From: CALGYY01 sp963678485
Lineage (GTDB): Bacteria > Bacteroidota > Bacteroidia > Bacteroidales > CAIWKO01
Length of the DNA: 64,000 nucleotides
Reading direction: 5' to 3'
NCBI GenBank assembly: GCA_963678485.1
Contig: OY782882.1
Coordinates: forward strand, 3,348,001 to 3,412,000
Position numbers and translations under genes: made by a program. This document shows, piece by piece, positions 17,759 through 27,261 of this stretch. Numbering within the stretch: the stretch's first letter is position 1; each line of letters begins with the position of its first letter. Under the pieces are notes generated by a model. The model saw only the letters and a list, made by a program, of their open reading frames with translations, did no database searches and was not told the origin of the DNA.

Positions 17759-18262
17759 ATGTCGAGAACGATTGTTGTAATTTTGCTGCTTTGTTGCAGT
17801 GTTGCTTTTTGGGGATGTCCTTACGAATCGGCTGTTCCTATTGATGAACCCAGCATTCCCATTGATAATGGTTTATTTGGAAAGTGGCAGCAGTTGGGCG
17901 AAGAGAATTCGTATGCAACTTTTTCGAAACCAACGCCTATTGATTCTACGATGTACCGGCTTTCGTACAATTCGTGGACGAGTGAGCACAGGTCATACGA
18001 AGTTAAAACCTTCAAGGCTTGGCTATCCAGAGTGAAGGAACGTTGGTTTATCAATATTCAACCAGAAATGAAGACCGGAGGGAATTATTTTATTTGTGCC
18101 TTTTCATGTAATAACACTCAGGATACAATCCGCCTGCGACCTGTTGCAGAGGCCGGTGCTCCTAAGTTCAACCGCAGTAAAGATTTGCGGCATTGGATAA
18201 GTAAGAAAATGGGAACGGAGAATTTTTTTGATGCCGAAGAGTTATTTATTAGGGTAAAATAA
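17759..18262 (+). CDS. Small lipoprotein, unknown function
   Basis: The 167-residue protein has a signal peptide (MSRTIVVILLLCCSVAF) ending in a lipobox with Cys at about residue 20 (FWGC), predicting a lipid-anchored envelope protein. I chose the ATG at 17759; an upstream ATG at 17729 adds ten residues without signal character. The mature protein begins with a Pro/Ile-rich stretch and contains GLFGKWQQLGEEN, a pattern common in small beta-barrel lipoproteins, and ends with FDAEELFIRVK. I do not recognise a family. A compact terminator follows 24 bp after the stop codon. Confidence 0.7.
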   Translation: MSRTIVVILLLCCSVAFWGCPYESAVPIDEPSIPIDNGLFGKWQQLGEENSYATFSKPTPIDSTMYRLSYNSWTSEHRSYEVKTFKAWLSRVKERWFINIQPEMKTGGNYFICAFSCNNTQDTIRLRPVAEAGAPKFNRSKDLRHWISKKMGTENFFDAEELFIRVK

Positions 18263-18286
18263 AGATGTTCGAATCAATAATATATT

Positions 18287-18309
18287 AAGCCGGTTTACCG
18301 GCTTTTTTT
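18287..18309 (+). terminator. Rho-independent terminator
   Basis: A short strong stem aagccgg-ttta-ccggctt is followed by a run of T. Confidence 0.85.
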
Positions 18310-18393
18310 ATGATTTTACCTTGGGTGCATGGCACTTCGTAGATTCATTTCGTCTTTTTAAGGTGAATATCTAAACCATGTAAAGGAATTCCC

Positions 18394-18401
18394 TACTTTT
18401 G
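18394..18401 (+). promoter_or_regulatory. -7 promoter element for the S46 peptidase gene
   Basis: TACTTTTG matches TAnnTTTG, 52 nt before the ATG at 18454; no -33 TTG is at the usual distance. Confidence 0.45.
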
Positions 18402-18453
18402 TGTTAAGAATCCATCCATATTTAAATTTTTATAATAATCTAAAAATCAGCGC

Positions 18454-20664
18454 ATGAAAAAGTTTTTCTTGTCCTTGTTAATGGCCCTTACCCTTAGTAT
18501 TGGCGCCATGGCAACTAATCCGCCCGATGAGGGAATGTGGTTACCTATGCTCATTGAACGACTCAACTATGTCGATATGCAGAAAAAGGGCTTGCACCTA
18601 ACAGCAGCCGAATTGTATAGTGTAAACAACGCTAGTTTGAAAGATGCTATCGTTGGATTGGGCAATACCGAATCGCCTACTATGCATTTTTGTACAGCTG
18701 AAGCAGTTTCCGACAAAGGTCTATTACTTACTAATCACCATTGCGGTTTTGACGCTATTCAGGAACAGAGCACCGTTGAGCATGATTATCTCACGAATGG
18801 TTTCTGGGCTTACAAAATGGATGAAGAGCTTTCATGTACAGGTGTTACTGCATCATTTCTGGTTCGTATGGAAGATGTTACCTCTACAGTGCTCGCCAAC
18901 GTTACTGCCGATATGAGTGCCGACAGTCGCGATGCAGCCATTAAAAAAGCATCCCAAAAACTGCAGAAAGACAATGCAGAAAGTGGAAAGTACAAAGTTG
19001 ATGTTAAAAGTTTTTACGAAGGCAACGAATATTATATGTTCGTTTATATCGTTTACCGCGATGTTCGTCTGGTAGGTGCACCTCCCAGCAGCATTGGAAA
19101 GTTTGGTGGCGACACCGACAACTGGATGTGGCCACGTCACACCGGTGATTTTTCCATGCTTCGCGTTTATACAGCTCCTGATGGAAGTCCCGCCGATTAT
19201 TCCAAGGATAATGTGCCATTGAAGCCCAAACATCATTTACCTGTTTCATTAAAAGGTGTTCAGAAGAACGACTTCGCCATGATCTGGGGATACCCGGGAA
19301 CTACCGATCGCTATCTGACCAGTGCTGGCGTTAGCCTTGCTGTTGAAGAATCCAATCCAACGGTTGTTAAGGTTCGTACCGAAAAACTGGATATCATTAA
19401 AGAAGCTATGAATGCTGATCCTAAGGTTAAGATTCAGTATGCTTCAAAATATGCACAGTCAGCCAACTATTGGAAATATTTTATCGGACAAACACAGCAG
19501 CTTAAACGCAATGGTGTTTATGATAAAAAGAAAGCCATTGAAGAGGCCTTCACTGCTTGGGTAAATGCAGATAATGCCCGTAAAGAAAAATACGGAAAAG
19601 TACTATCGATGATCGAAGATGGGTACAAGCAAATGAGGCAGTATAATATCAGTCTTAAATATTTGGAAGAAGCCGTATTCCAGGGTCCTGAGTTTGTTTA
19701 TTTCTCCTTTGGTGTATATGGTTTATATGGAAAATTAAAACAACAGGAAGATACTAAAGACAAAACAGCCAAAGCTGCATATACGGAAGACGTACGTGCT
19801 CTTGCTAAAGAATTCAAAACTGAGGCTGAGAAATATTTTAAAAACTACAATCAGGCTGTCGACAAAAAGTTATTCGTTTCCCTGATGAAAATGTATTATG
19901 ATGGAGTACCTAAGGATCAGCATCCATCGATATTTGCTGAGGTTGACAAAAAATATAAAGGCAACTTCCAGGCTTGGGGTGATGCTGTTTATGCAAAATC
20001 AATTTTTGTGGATCAGGCTCGCTTAAACGCTTTCCTTGACAATCCTACCTATAAAGTCTTGGCTGCCGATCAGGGTTGGCTTATCACTTTGAGTATGATT
20101 GATGCCATCCGTGGTATTTACGGTAAAGTTGGTTCAGTAGAAGAGAATATTAATTTGGGCAATCGCTTGTTCATTCAGGGTTTGCGTGAAGAGAATCCAG
20201 ACAAGAAATGGTATCCTAACGCTAATTCTACCATGCGTATGACCTACGGTCAGGTAATGGATTATAAAGCAGCCGATGCTGTTTATTATGATTACTATAC
20301 AACTCTGGAAGGTGTAATGCAGAAAGAGGATCCTACCAATGATGAGTTTATCGTTGCTCCAAAATTGAAACAATTATATCAAGCAAAGGATTATGGTCCT
20401 TATGGACAAAATGGTAAAATGCCTGTTTGCTTTATTGCAAATCTTGATATTACCGGTGGCAACTCGGGAAGTCCTGTTATTAATGGTGACGGTCAGTTAA
20501 TCGGCATTGCCTTCGATGGTAACTGGGAAGCCATGAGCGGGGATATTTATTATGAGCCCGAAGTGCAACGTACTATTTGTGTGGATATTCGTTACGTTTT
20601 ATTTGTTATTGATAAATATGCAGGCGCAAAGAACCTAATCGACGAGATGACGATTATTCAGTAG
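18454..20664 (+). CDS. S46 family dipeptidyl-peptidase, DPP7 type
   Basis: This 736-residue exported serine peptidase releases dipeptides from peptide N-termini, and is expected in the periplasm or on the surface. A signal peptide covers residues 1-20. The chymotrypsin-like triad is visible: His in TNHHCGF (residues 93-99), Asp in the DNWMWPRHTGDFS region and Ser671 in GGNSGSP. In this family the residue 18 positions after the Ser sets specificity. It is Gly689 here (AFDGNWE), as in DPP7, which prefers hydrophobic P1 residues, whereas DPP11 has Arg for acidic residues (family knowledge). The gene stands alone between a promoter element and a terminator. It fits the peptide-degrading theme of the region. 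Confidence 0.93.
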   Translation: MKKFFLSLLMALTLSIGAMATNPPDEGMWLPMLIERLNYVDMQKKGLHLTAAELYSVNNASLKDAIVGLGNTESPTMHFCTAEAVSDKGLLLTNHHCGFDAIQEQSTVEHDYLTNGFWAYKMDEELSCTGVTASFLVRMEDVTSTVLANVTADMSADSRDAAIKKASQKLQKDNAESGKYKVDVKSFYEGNEYYMFVYIVYRDVRLVGAPPSSIGKFGGDTDNWMWPRHTGDFSMLRVYTAPDGSPADYSKDNVPLKPKHHLPVSLKGVQKNDFAMIWGYPGTTDRYLTSAGVSLAVEESNPTVVKVRTEKLDIIKEAMNADPKVKIQYASKYAQSANYWKYFIGQTQQLKRNGVYDKKKAIEEAFTAWVNADNARKEKYGKVLSMIEDGYKQMRQYNISLKYLEEAVFQGPEFVYFSFGVYGLYGKLKQQEDTKDKTAKAAYTEDVRALAKEFKTEAEKYFKNYNQAVDKKLFVSLMKMYYDGVPKDQHPSIFAEVDKKYKGNFQAWGDAVYAKSIFVDQARLNAFLDNPTYKVLAADQGWLITLSMIDAIRGIYGKVGSVEENINLGNRLFIQGLREENPDKKWYPNANSTMRMTYGQVMDYKAADAVYYDYYTTLEGVMQKEDPTNDEFIVAPKLKQLYQAKDYGPYGQNGKMPVCFIANLDITGGNSGSPVINGDGQLIGIAFDGNWEAMSGDIYYEPEVQRTICVDIRYVLFVIDKYAGAKNLIDEMTIIQ

Positions 20665-20684
20665 CATGCATTCATTGAATGAAT

Positions 20685-20719
20685 TAAGAGGCTATCATTA
20701 ACGACAGCCTCTTTTTTTT
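20685..20719 (+). terminator. Terminator of the S46 peptidase gene
   Basis: A stem aagaggct / agcctctt with a 12-nt loop is followed by a run of eight T. Confidence 0.85.
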
Positions 20720-20730
20720 GACACTTTATA

Positions 20731-20760
20731 TTGTGTGTATTGAAAACAAATGTAATTTTG
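20731..20760 (+). promoter_or_regulatory. Promoter of the tryptophanase gene
   Basis: TTG at 20731-20733, a 19-nt spacer and TAATTTTG at 20753-20760 match the Bacteroidota -33/-7 consensus well. The predicted leader is about 85 nt and shows no short Trp-containing leader peptide. Confidence 0.65.
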
Positions 20761-20851
20761 GCCGCAAGGCTGACAATGAGCCGCTAAATTTCTATCAAAC
20801 AAAATCTCGTATCGTGCACAAATAGAGCATGCTACACAAAATAATATAGTT

Positions 20852-22228
20852 ATGGAATTACCTTTTGCAGAATCGTACAGGATTAAAATGGTGGAGCCCA
20901 TCCGGAAATCCACCCGTGAAGAGCGTATACAGTGGGTGAAAGACGCTAAGTTCAATTTATTTAATCTCAGAAGTGAGCATGTTTTTGTTGATTTGCTCAC
21001 AGATAGCGGAACTGGTGCAATGAGCGATCGTCAGTGGTCGGAAATGATGCTTGGAGATGAGAGCTATGCCGGTGCATCATCCTATTATAAATTGAAGGAT
21101 GCAATTTTCAATATTACCGGATTTGAGTATTTCCTTCCAACGCATCAAGGGCGTGCTGCAGAAAATGTATTGTTTTCTGCAATGATTAAAGCCGGCGATT
21201 TTATTCCCGGGAATTCTCATTTTGATACGACCAAAGGACACATTGAATATCGTCATGCCACCGCAGTGGATTGCACTATTGATGAAGCTTTTGATACAAC
21301 GGTAATGCATCCCTTTAAGGGCAATGTGAATTTGGGCAAACTGGAGGAAGTGCTTCAGATGTATCCTGTAGAAAAGATACCAATGATTATCATTACAGTA
21401 ACCTGTAACAGTTCTGGCGGACAACCTGTTTCCATGCAAAACCTAAAAGAAGTTTCAGCACTCGCAAAAAAATACAAAGTACCTGTAGTGTTTGATTCCG
21501 CTCGTTTTGCAGAGAATGCATATTTCATCAAAATGCGTGAGCCGGGATATGACAAAAAATCAATCCGCGAGATTGTTAAAGAGATGTTCTCCTACGCTGA
21601 TGCGATGACCATGAGTAGTAAGAAAGACGCTATCGTGAATATGGGCGGTTTTATTGCGATGAATGATAAGGAGCTATGGCGCAAAAGCAGTGTGTTTAAT
21701 ATTATGTTCGAAGGCTTTGTGACCTATGGTGGTATGTCGGGACGTGATATGAATGCCCTTGCACAAGGACTTTACGAAGGAACTGAGTTTGATTATCTCG
21801 ATACCCGCATTAAACAAGTGGCTTATTTGGGAAGCCGATTAAAAGAATTTGGTGTGCCTCTGCAAGAGCCCTTCGGTGGTCACGCTATTTTTGTTGATGC
21901 AAAGAAATTTTTGGGACACATTCCCAAAGAACAGTTTCAGGCGCAAACATTAGCAGTGGAATTGTATATTGAAGGTGGAGTGAGAGGTGTAGAAATCGGT
22001 GCTATTCTGGCCGACCGTGATCCCAATACACGCGAAAATCGTTATCCTGCCCTCGAACTATTGCGACTTGCGATTCCCCGCAGAACCTATACAAACAACC
22101 ATATGGAATATGTGGCTGTTGCTCTTGCCAATGTATTTGAACGCAGAAATGAGATTAGTAAAGGGTTTAAGATTAGCTACGAAGCGCCTATTATGCGGCA
22201 TTTTACAGTTGAATTGGAGCGCTGCTAG
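20852..22228 (+). CDS. tnaA: Tryptophanase (tryptophan indole-lyase)
   Basis: This 458-residue pyridoxal-phosphate enzyme splits tryptophan into indole, pyruvate and ammonia. The PLP lysine is Lys258 in MTMSSKKDA; other family features are LLTDSGTGAMSD, PTHQGRAAE and SSGGQPVSM. Two positions separate it from tyrosine phenol-lyase. It has Asp125 in SHFDTTKGH (tryptophanase, versus TTTRYH in the tyrosine enzyme) and VEIG in GGVRGVEIGAIL (versus MERG, whose Arg binds the phenol). Both point to tryptophanase, although the length is nearer the tyrosine enzyme. It has its own promoter and terminator. No tnaB permease or TnaC leader is seen. Confidence 0.88.
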   Translation: MELPFAESYRIKMVEPIRKSTREERIQWVKDAKFNLFNLRSEHVFVDLLTDSGTGAMSDRQWSEMMLGDESYAGASSYYKLKDAIFNITGFEYFLPTHQGRAAENVLFSAMIKAGDFIPGNSHFDTTKGHIEYRHATAVDCTIDEAFDTTVMHPFKGNVNLGKLEEVLQMYPVEKIPMIIITVTCNSSGGQPVSMQNLKEVSALAKKYKVPVVFDSARFAENAYFIKMREPGYDKKSIREIVKEMFSYADAMTMSSKKDAIVNMGGFIAMNDKELWRKSSVFNIMFEGFVTYGGMSGRDMNALAQGLYEGTEFDYLDTRIKQVAYLGSRLKEFGVPLQEPFGGHAIFVDAKKFLGHIPKEQFQAQTLAVELYIEGGVRGVEIGAILADRDPNTRENRYPALELLRLAIPRRTYTNNHMEYVAVALANVFERRNEISKGFKISYEAPIMRHFTVELERC

Positions 22229-22246
22229 TATGCAACATTTTATTAT

Positions 22247-22278
22247 TAAAAAGGTGAGGAGACTCGCCTTTTTTTTTA
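22247..22278 (+). terminator. Terminator of the tryptophanase gene
   Basis: A stem aaaaggtgag / ctcgcctttt containing one G-T pair is followed by a long T run. Confidence 0.75.
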
Positions 22279-22551
22279 TTTTAATTTTTTGGGATGAAGG
22301 TCTATTTCTCGGATATTAGCATAAATAGTATTTCATTCGTGATGAATCGTGGCATTCGAAATTGAATGAAGGTTTTTAATATCTATTGTTCCCTATGATA
22401 GTATTCCTGCTACTCACAGTTACTGATTGATTTAAATCTATAGATAGAATATGCTTCATCAACGCAAATATTAGTGCGTTTCTATTGTGGAATGAAGGCA
22501 ATTATAAACTGTTCAAGAGCACAGATAGCCTAATTTCAGCAGTCTTCTAAT
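22279..22551. other. Non-coding stretch, no feature seen
   Basis: AT-rich spacer between the tryptophanase terminator and the repeat-like element; I see no open frame of note, no RNA gene and no clear promoter. Confidence 0.5.
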
Positions 22552-22711
22552 TAGTGCCTGTCCATAAAATCCGTCTGCGGTGTAGCCCTCGTATTGTCGG
22601 GCAGTCGATTACTCCAGTAAACTCCTGTCCGCTAACACTTCGGACGCCTTGTCTCGCCTAAGGCGAGAGCGCTTTCTGATTAGTCACAGAGTTTATAGAC
22701 GGACTCTATTT
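22552..22711. repeat. Possible MITE or IS remnant
   Basis: About 160 bp of sequence unlike its surroundings, more GC-rich and full of small hairpins. The ends form an imperfect inverted repeat (tagtgcctgtccataaa at the left; tagagtccgtctataaa read on the minus strand from the right). Inside are two hairpins, gtccg...cggac and tctcgcc-taa-ggcgaga. The right end coincides with the stop codon of the caspase-like gene. No reading frame for a transposase is present. Confidence 0.45.
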
Positions 22712-25613
22712 ATTCAACATTAAAATATTTCTTTAATAAGGCCTTAAATCCCGGTTCCTTGCGTATTGGATCCAAATCGGAATCGATCTTTATATGACCG
22801 ATGTCTTCCATACCTTTCTGGAACGCCTGTTCGAGATACTGCAGTGCTTTCTTGGCATTGCCAGTTAAAGAATACAAGCATGCCATATTGTAGTAATTCC
22901 AGGCTACATCGGGCGCGAGTTCGATTGCTTTCGCAAAAGCCTCTGCCGACTTTTTTGCATTATTCATTCTTAAATACAAATAGCCAAGGCCTTCATATAC
23001 TTTATAGTCGGAAGGATTCAGCTCAATGGCTTTCGTAAAATAATATTCAGCCTTGCCAAAGTCCTTTTTATCGTCACGAAAGAATTCAGCCGTAGCAATG
23101 TAACGTGCTGTGTTTTTTGGTTCCAGCTCGAGGGCTTTCAGATAATATTTTTCCGATTGTACAAGATCACCTGCTTCGGTGTAAGCATAGGCAATGTCAC
23201 TATAAATGGTAGGATCATCGGGACTAAGAACTAATGCTTTTTCGAAGTGCAGCAGCGCCGATTTTAAATCACCGGCTTTACTGTATGCATCGGCAAGATT
23301 CAGTTCGAAATCAGTGTAGGTTGTGTCAAAACTAAGAGTTTTAATTGCGGACTGTATTGCCTCAGGATATTTGCCAGCATAATTATAACAAAGACTCAAA
23401 TAATACCAATTATATTGATCGGTCGAGTCGAGTTCGACTGATTTAAGTCCGGCAGTAATACCGAGATCATATTCTCCTTTTGTGCGATAAACCCGACTAA
23501 TCATGCGCCAGTTGTAAGCGTCAACAGGATCAGCATCGATAGCCTGCTGATAGCTTTTTATCGATTCATTATATCTTCCCAGATATAACCATGACAAACC
23601 ATAAAGAGCATATAGTTCGCTTTGCTTAGGCGCAAGCTTAATAGCTCCATCCAGAATGACTTGTGCCCGTTCGTATTTGTCCATGTATATGTAAGTACGC
23701 GCAAGTTCCTTCTGATATTTTACTGTCTGGTCGTCTCTTGCAATGGCTTCCTTAAATGCAGTTACAGCTTTTGGATAGTTATCCATGTATTGATACGTAA
23801 GGCCTAACTGATAATAGTTGTCTGCATCCTCAGCATCTTTTGCTACACCTTCCTGAATCAGCAATAGTGCCTGATCATACAATTCCTGATTGCGGAAGAT
23901 TACACCTTTTGTAATGTAGTACAAGGCTTTTTCGGGATTCAGACCAATGGCTTTATCCACCAATCGCATTGCGGTATCATATTGTTCAAGCACCGAATAA
24001 ATATTCGCCAGGTTGTTGTAAGATAGGGGATAATTGGGGTCAATTTCAATAGCACGTCTGTAGCAATAAATAGCTGAATCTGTAAGATTCATTTCATCAT
24101 AAGTCACGCCCATGTCATTTATTGGATAGGTCCATCCCGGTGCAAGCGCACAGGCTTTTTTGTAATAGCTGATAGCCGTGCGATAATCTTTTTGGCTCAG
24201 GCAAATGGAGCCCATTTGATGATATGCAAAGGGCGCATTAGGTTCGATGCGTACACATTCCTTCATCAGCGCAAGCTTTTCAGCAGGGTCATCAGTGTAA
24301 ACACTTTCCCAAAACAGATAACGTGCCTTGATATAATCGTACATGATATACGTACTGTCAATCAATTCCATCGCATAGTATAATTCCTGATATGCAGTAT
24401 ATGTGCTTATGGTATCTGGGATATCTTCGCCTTTCACCCAGGTGTTGATGGCAATTTGTGATTTATTTTGAAGCGCTGCAAGTAATGTGCGCTTTACTGA
24501 GCTTAAGATACTTTCGGCACCTTCCATTTTTGACAGTTGAGCATAGTAGTCCCACGCGTAGCCCAGAGTATCCGGGCCTTCCAGAAGAAAGTCCTTTTTA
24601 ATGCAGTATTGGAATTTATCGTAAAGTTCCCTGACTTTGGGATCGAGCAAGTTCAAGATATTATCGCCAAAGCCTTTCATTGCTAGTTGGCTTTCGCCTT
24701 GACCGGAGGCTTTCATCATTTTCTCTACCGAAGCGAGTGTGGCGCTATCCACATAGGAAAGTACAGTGCTTTGATTACCTACAATGGCGGGATTTTGAGT
24801 ATTGCCGGTTTCGCGTGCAACATTTTCGGAAAGATAAATGAACAGTTCCATCAAGGTCACTTTATGGTCGCGGTTCATATCGGCCATTCCTTTTAATCCA
24901 TTCAATAAATAATAACTAAAGACCCCCGCGCCATTGCCCCATTTTTGACCTTCCTGCGAAAGCTCGCCAGCTTGGGAGGAAAGTATTTTTATGACATTAC
25001 TCCACTGAGCCTGCAATGCCAGGGTGGTATTTGTTGCGCCATCCACACCTCCTGTAAGTTTACCCGATTTGCAGGCATCACTAATCATGATGACTTTGGC
25101 TTTATTGCGTTCCATGAGTGTGCTCAGATAATTCTGAAGATATCCTAATCCAATCGTACCGCCGGCCTGATAGCAGGATTTAGGTGCGTTGTAAGCCAAC
25201 AGGAATCCGGTTTGCATAATGGTTTTTGTTTCAAGATCGCCATGACCGGAAAAGTATATGATAACATTATCACCTTCTTTAGCGACTTCGAGCAGCCAGT
25301 CGAGTCCTTCCTGAAAAATATTTGCTGCCGTAGCATTTTCGTTCAGGAAAAGCTTGATATTATTGCTGTCGACCCTTCCACCTCCATCAGAAATAAGATA
25401 TCTGTAGAAGTTATAAGCATCTGCATCGGCGTAGCTCAGGCTTTGAACATTCTGATATTTTGATATGCCAACAATGAGAGCATATGTGGTTCCATTAACA
25501 GCACTTGGCTGGTTGGAATTGAGGACAACGCCTTTGTTGTTAATCTGCGCCAATCCTGATATAGAGATAAACAGCGAAATCAGGAAAATGGCAATGCTCC
25601 ATTTCTTTATCAT
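22710..25613 (-). CDS. Exported caspase-like (peptidase C14) protein with 14 TPR repeats
   Basis: This 967-residue protein has a signal peptide (residues 1-22, ending GLAQ), then a caspase-fold domain at about 40-300. The catalytic dyad is His124 in YFSGHGD and Cys181 in MISDACKSG, as in bacterial metacaspases/orthocaspases, which usually cleave after basic residues. From about residue 440 to the end there are about 14 tetratricopeptide repeats (for example YPLSYNNLANIYSVLEQYDT), a protein-binding superhelix. The signal peptide places it outside the cytoplasm, which is less usual for this family. There is no T9SS tail. It is a single gene; a -7 element TATCTTTG lies 28 bp upstream. Substrate and role are unknown. 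Confidence 0.85.
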   Translation of the reverse strand: MIKKWSIAIFLISLFISISGLAQINNKGVVLNSNQPSAVNGTTYALIVGISKYQNVQSLSYADADAYNFYRYLISDGGGRVDSNNIKLFLNENATAANIFQEGLDWLLEVAKEGDNVIIYFSGHGDLETKTIMQTGFLLAYNAPKSCYQAGGTIGLGYLQNYLSTLMERNKAKVIMISDACKSGKLTGGVDGATNTTLALQAQWSNVIKILSSQAGELSQEGQKWGNGAGVFSYYLLNGLKGMADMNRDHKVTLMELFIYLSENVARETGNTQNPAIVGNQSTVLSYVDSATLASVEKMMKASGQGESQLAMKGFGDNILNLLDPKVRELYDKFQYCIKKDFLLEGPDTLGYAWDYYAQLSKMEGAESILSSVKRTLLAALQNKSQIAINTWVKGEDIPDTISTYTAYQELYYAMELIDSTYIMYDYIKARYLFWESVYTDDPAEKLALMKECVRIEPNAPFAYHQMGSICLSQKDYRTAISYYKKACALAPGWTYPINDMGVTYDEMNLTDSAIYCYRRAIEIDPNYPLSYNNLANIYSVLEQYDTAMRLVDKAIGLNPEKALYYITKGVIFRNQELYDQALLLIQEGVAKDAEDADNYYQLGLTYQYMDNYPKAVTAFKEAIARDDQTVKYQKELARTYIYMDKYERAQVILDGAIKLAPKQSELYALYGLSWLYLGRYNESIKSYQQAIDADPVDAYNWRMISRVYRTKGEYDLGITAGLKSVELDSTDQYNWYYLSLCYNYAGKYPEAIQSAIKTLSFDTTYTDFELNLADAYSKAGDLKSALLHFEKALVLSPDDPTIYSDIAYAYTEAGDLVQSEKYYLKALELEPKNTARYIATAEFFRDDKKDFGKAEYYFTKAIELNPSDYKVYEGLGYLYLRMNNAKKSAEAFAKAIELAPDVAWNYYNMACLYSLTGNAKKALQYLEQAFQKGMEDIGHIKIDSDLDPIRKEPGFKALLKKYFNVE

Positions 25614-25641
25614 AATTCACGGAGATTAGAAGATGAATATA

Positions 25642-25649
25642 CAAAGATA
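25642..25649 (-). promoter_or_regulatory. -7 promoter element for the caspase-like gene
   Basis: The minus strand reads TATCTTTG (consensus TAnnTTTG), 28 nt before the ATG at 25613. A TTG lies 23 nt further up, longer than the usual spacer. Confidence 0.45.
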
Positions 25650-25790
25650 ATCAAAAGTAGACGAAGTTTATACAATTCAAAATGCCAAAGTAAGCAGTGA
25701 GCAAGTACAGAAAAATTGTTTCTAATTGGATTCAGGCAACCAAAAACAATTCTCAACGTCTTTTTAATACTAACCCTCACACCACTACCC

Positions 25791-27224
25791 ATGCGAACAT
25801 CACTGACTTTTATTTTACTTCTGAGTTGTTATTTTTTTTTAAGTCGCAACGGTGCTGCTCAGAACACCTCTTCACTTCCCGTTGAAACTTCCGGTGAAGT
25901 AATTTACGAAACCTATGATGCAGAGCATCCTGAAATTAGTCCGGAACAATATGCAGTTTTGGATCAACGATGTGCGTACAATGCGAAACTGCTAAATCTA
26001 GAAGTTGTAGATAATAAAGGAACACATACAACAGCGTTGAATTGGCCGGTCCAAGCAGCAGCGGGCTTTACTGATTGTAATTTTTATTCAATCAGTGCAC
26101 ATGTTGATCATGATCCTGCAGTTGGAACCTATACCGATTATAATTGTGGAACCCGCTCGTATGACGGCCATAAAGGAACTGATATTTATACCTATCCTTT
26201 TTCATTTTATAAAATGGATAATAATCAGGTTGAAATTATTGCAGCTGCACCGGGGACTATTTTAGATAAAGATGATGGTAATTTTGATCGCAATTGTGCG
26301 AGCAATGCGTTACCGGCGAACTATGTAATCATTCAACACGCCGATGGATCAAGGGTTTTGTACTGGCATATGAAATCAGGATCGGTCACTACAAAAGCCA
26401 TTGGACAAACAGTGGTTGCTGGGGAATACCTTGGTGTTATTGGTAGCTCCGGGAGTTCATCAGGACCACATTTACATTTTGAGGTGTGGAGTGGCAGTAC
26501 CAGTGCAACGTATAATGATCCATTCTCCGGCACTTGCAATCTTATCAATGCCAGTTCGTGGTGGGCTAGCCAGAAGCCTTATACAGAGCCTGCGATATTA
26601 AAGGCCTCTGTGCATACCACTGATATTGTTGTTCCGGGTTGTCCAACTACGGAAACTCCAAACGAAAGTACGGTATACAGTATTCCCTTTCAGGGCGCGG
26701 GTTTGCCTGCGGGTTATGCGAAGTTTTATATTTTTATAAGAAATACCACGGTCGGAATGACGGCCAATATGAGCATACTCAACCCCGGTGGCAGTACTTT
26801 TAGCAGTTGGACATACAGCAGTGCAACCTATTATAATTCTTCGTGGGCGGCATGGACAAAGCAATTGCCTGCCATTCCCGGTACATACACCTTTCAAGCA
26901 ACGTACAATGGAGTCACTTGCTCCCAGACATTCGATATTACCACCTCAGTAGGAGCTGTTGTGAAAGAAGAATCAAATGCTATAACCATTTCACCGATTC
27001 CCGCGAAGGATGAAATATCTATTTCAGGAAATGAGGTTTTGAACGGAATTTATTTTCTGGAAATAAAAAATCTTCTTGGTCAATGCGTGCTTAAAAAGCA
27101 ATTTGTAACTGAAAATAATTCACTGCATCAAAGCCTTTCCATTACTGATCTTCAGAAGGGTGTGTATTTTCTTACTATCGAAATGGGAGAGTCGAAAACA
27201 ACCACAAAGATTGTAAAGCAGTAG
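25791..27224 (+). CDS. Secreted M23 metallopeptidase with T9SS sorting domain
   Basis: This 477-residue secreted zinc peptidase of the LytM/lysostaphin type probably cuts peptidoglycan cross-bridges or Gly-rich proteins. I chose the ATG at 25791, which begins a normal signal peptide (MRTSLTFILLLSCYFFLS). Metal-site motifs are GHKGTDIY (His and Asp, in the HxxxD arrangement), YWHMKSG and HLHFEVW. After the peptidase comes a beta-rich segment, then a C-terminal type IX secretion sorting domain of about 75 residues (starts ITISPIPAKDEISI, ends GVYFLTIEMGESKTTTKIVK). The protein is therefore exported across the outer membrane. The next gene, another T9SS peptidase, is convergent, 37 bp away. Confidence 0.9.
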   Translation: MRTSLTFILLLSCYFFLSRNGAAQNTSSLPVETSGEVIYETYDAEHPEISPEQYAVLDQRCAYNAKLLNLEVVDNKGTHTTALNWPVQAAAGFTDCNFYSISAHVDHDPAVGTYTDYNCGTRSYDGHKGTDIYTYPFSFYKMDNNQVEIIAAAPGTILDKDDGNFDRNCASNALPANYVIIQHADGSRVLYWHMKSGSVTTKAIGQTVVAGEYLGVIGSSGSSSGPHLHFEVWSGSTSATYNDPFSGTCNLINASSWWASQKPYTEPAILKASVHTTDIVVPGCPTTETPNESTVYSIPFQGAGLPAGYAKFYIFIRNTTVGMTANMSILNPGGSTFSSWTYSSATYYNSSWAAWTKQLPAIPGTYTFQATYNGVTCSQTFDITTSVGAVVKEESNAITISPIPAKDEISISGNEVLNGIYFLEIKNLLGQCVLKKQFVTENNSLHQSLSITDLQKGVYFLTIEMGESKTTTKIVKQ

Positions 27225-27261
27225 TACGAAATACTGGATAACAATTTTCTATAAATCCTGA

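Noticed and set aside
20761..20851. TnaC-like leader peptide before tryptophanase
   Set aside because: No short frame with a key Trp and stop is present in the leader.
20852..22228. Tyrosine phenol-lyase as the identity of this gene
   Set aside because: Two specificity positions (Asp125 and the VEIG segment) match tryptophanase, despite the length near 456 residues.
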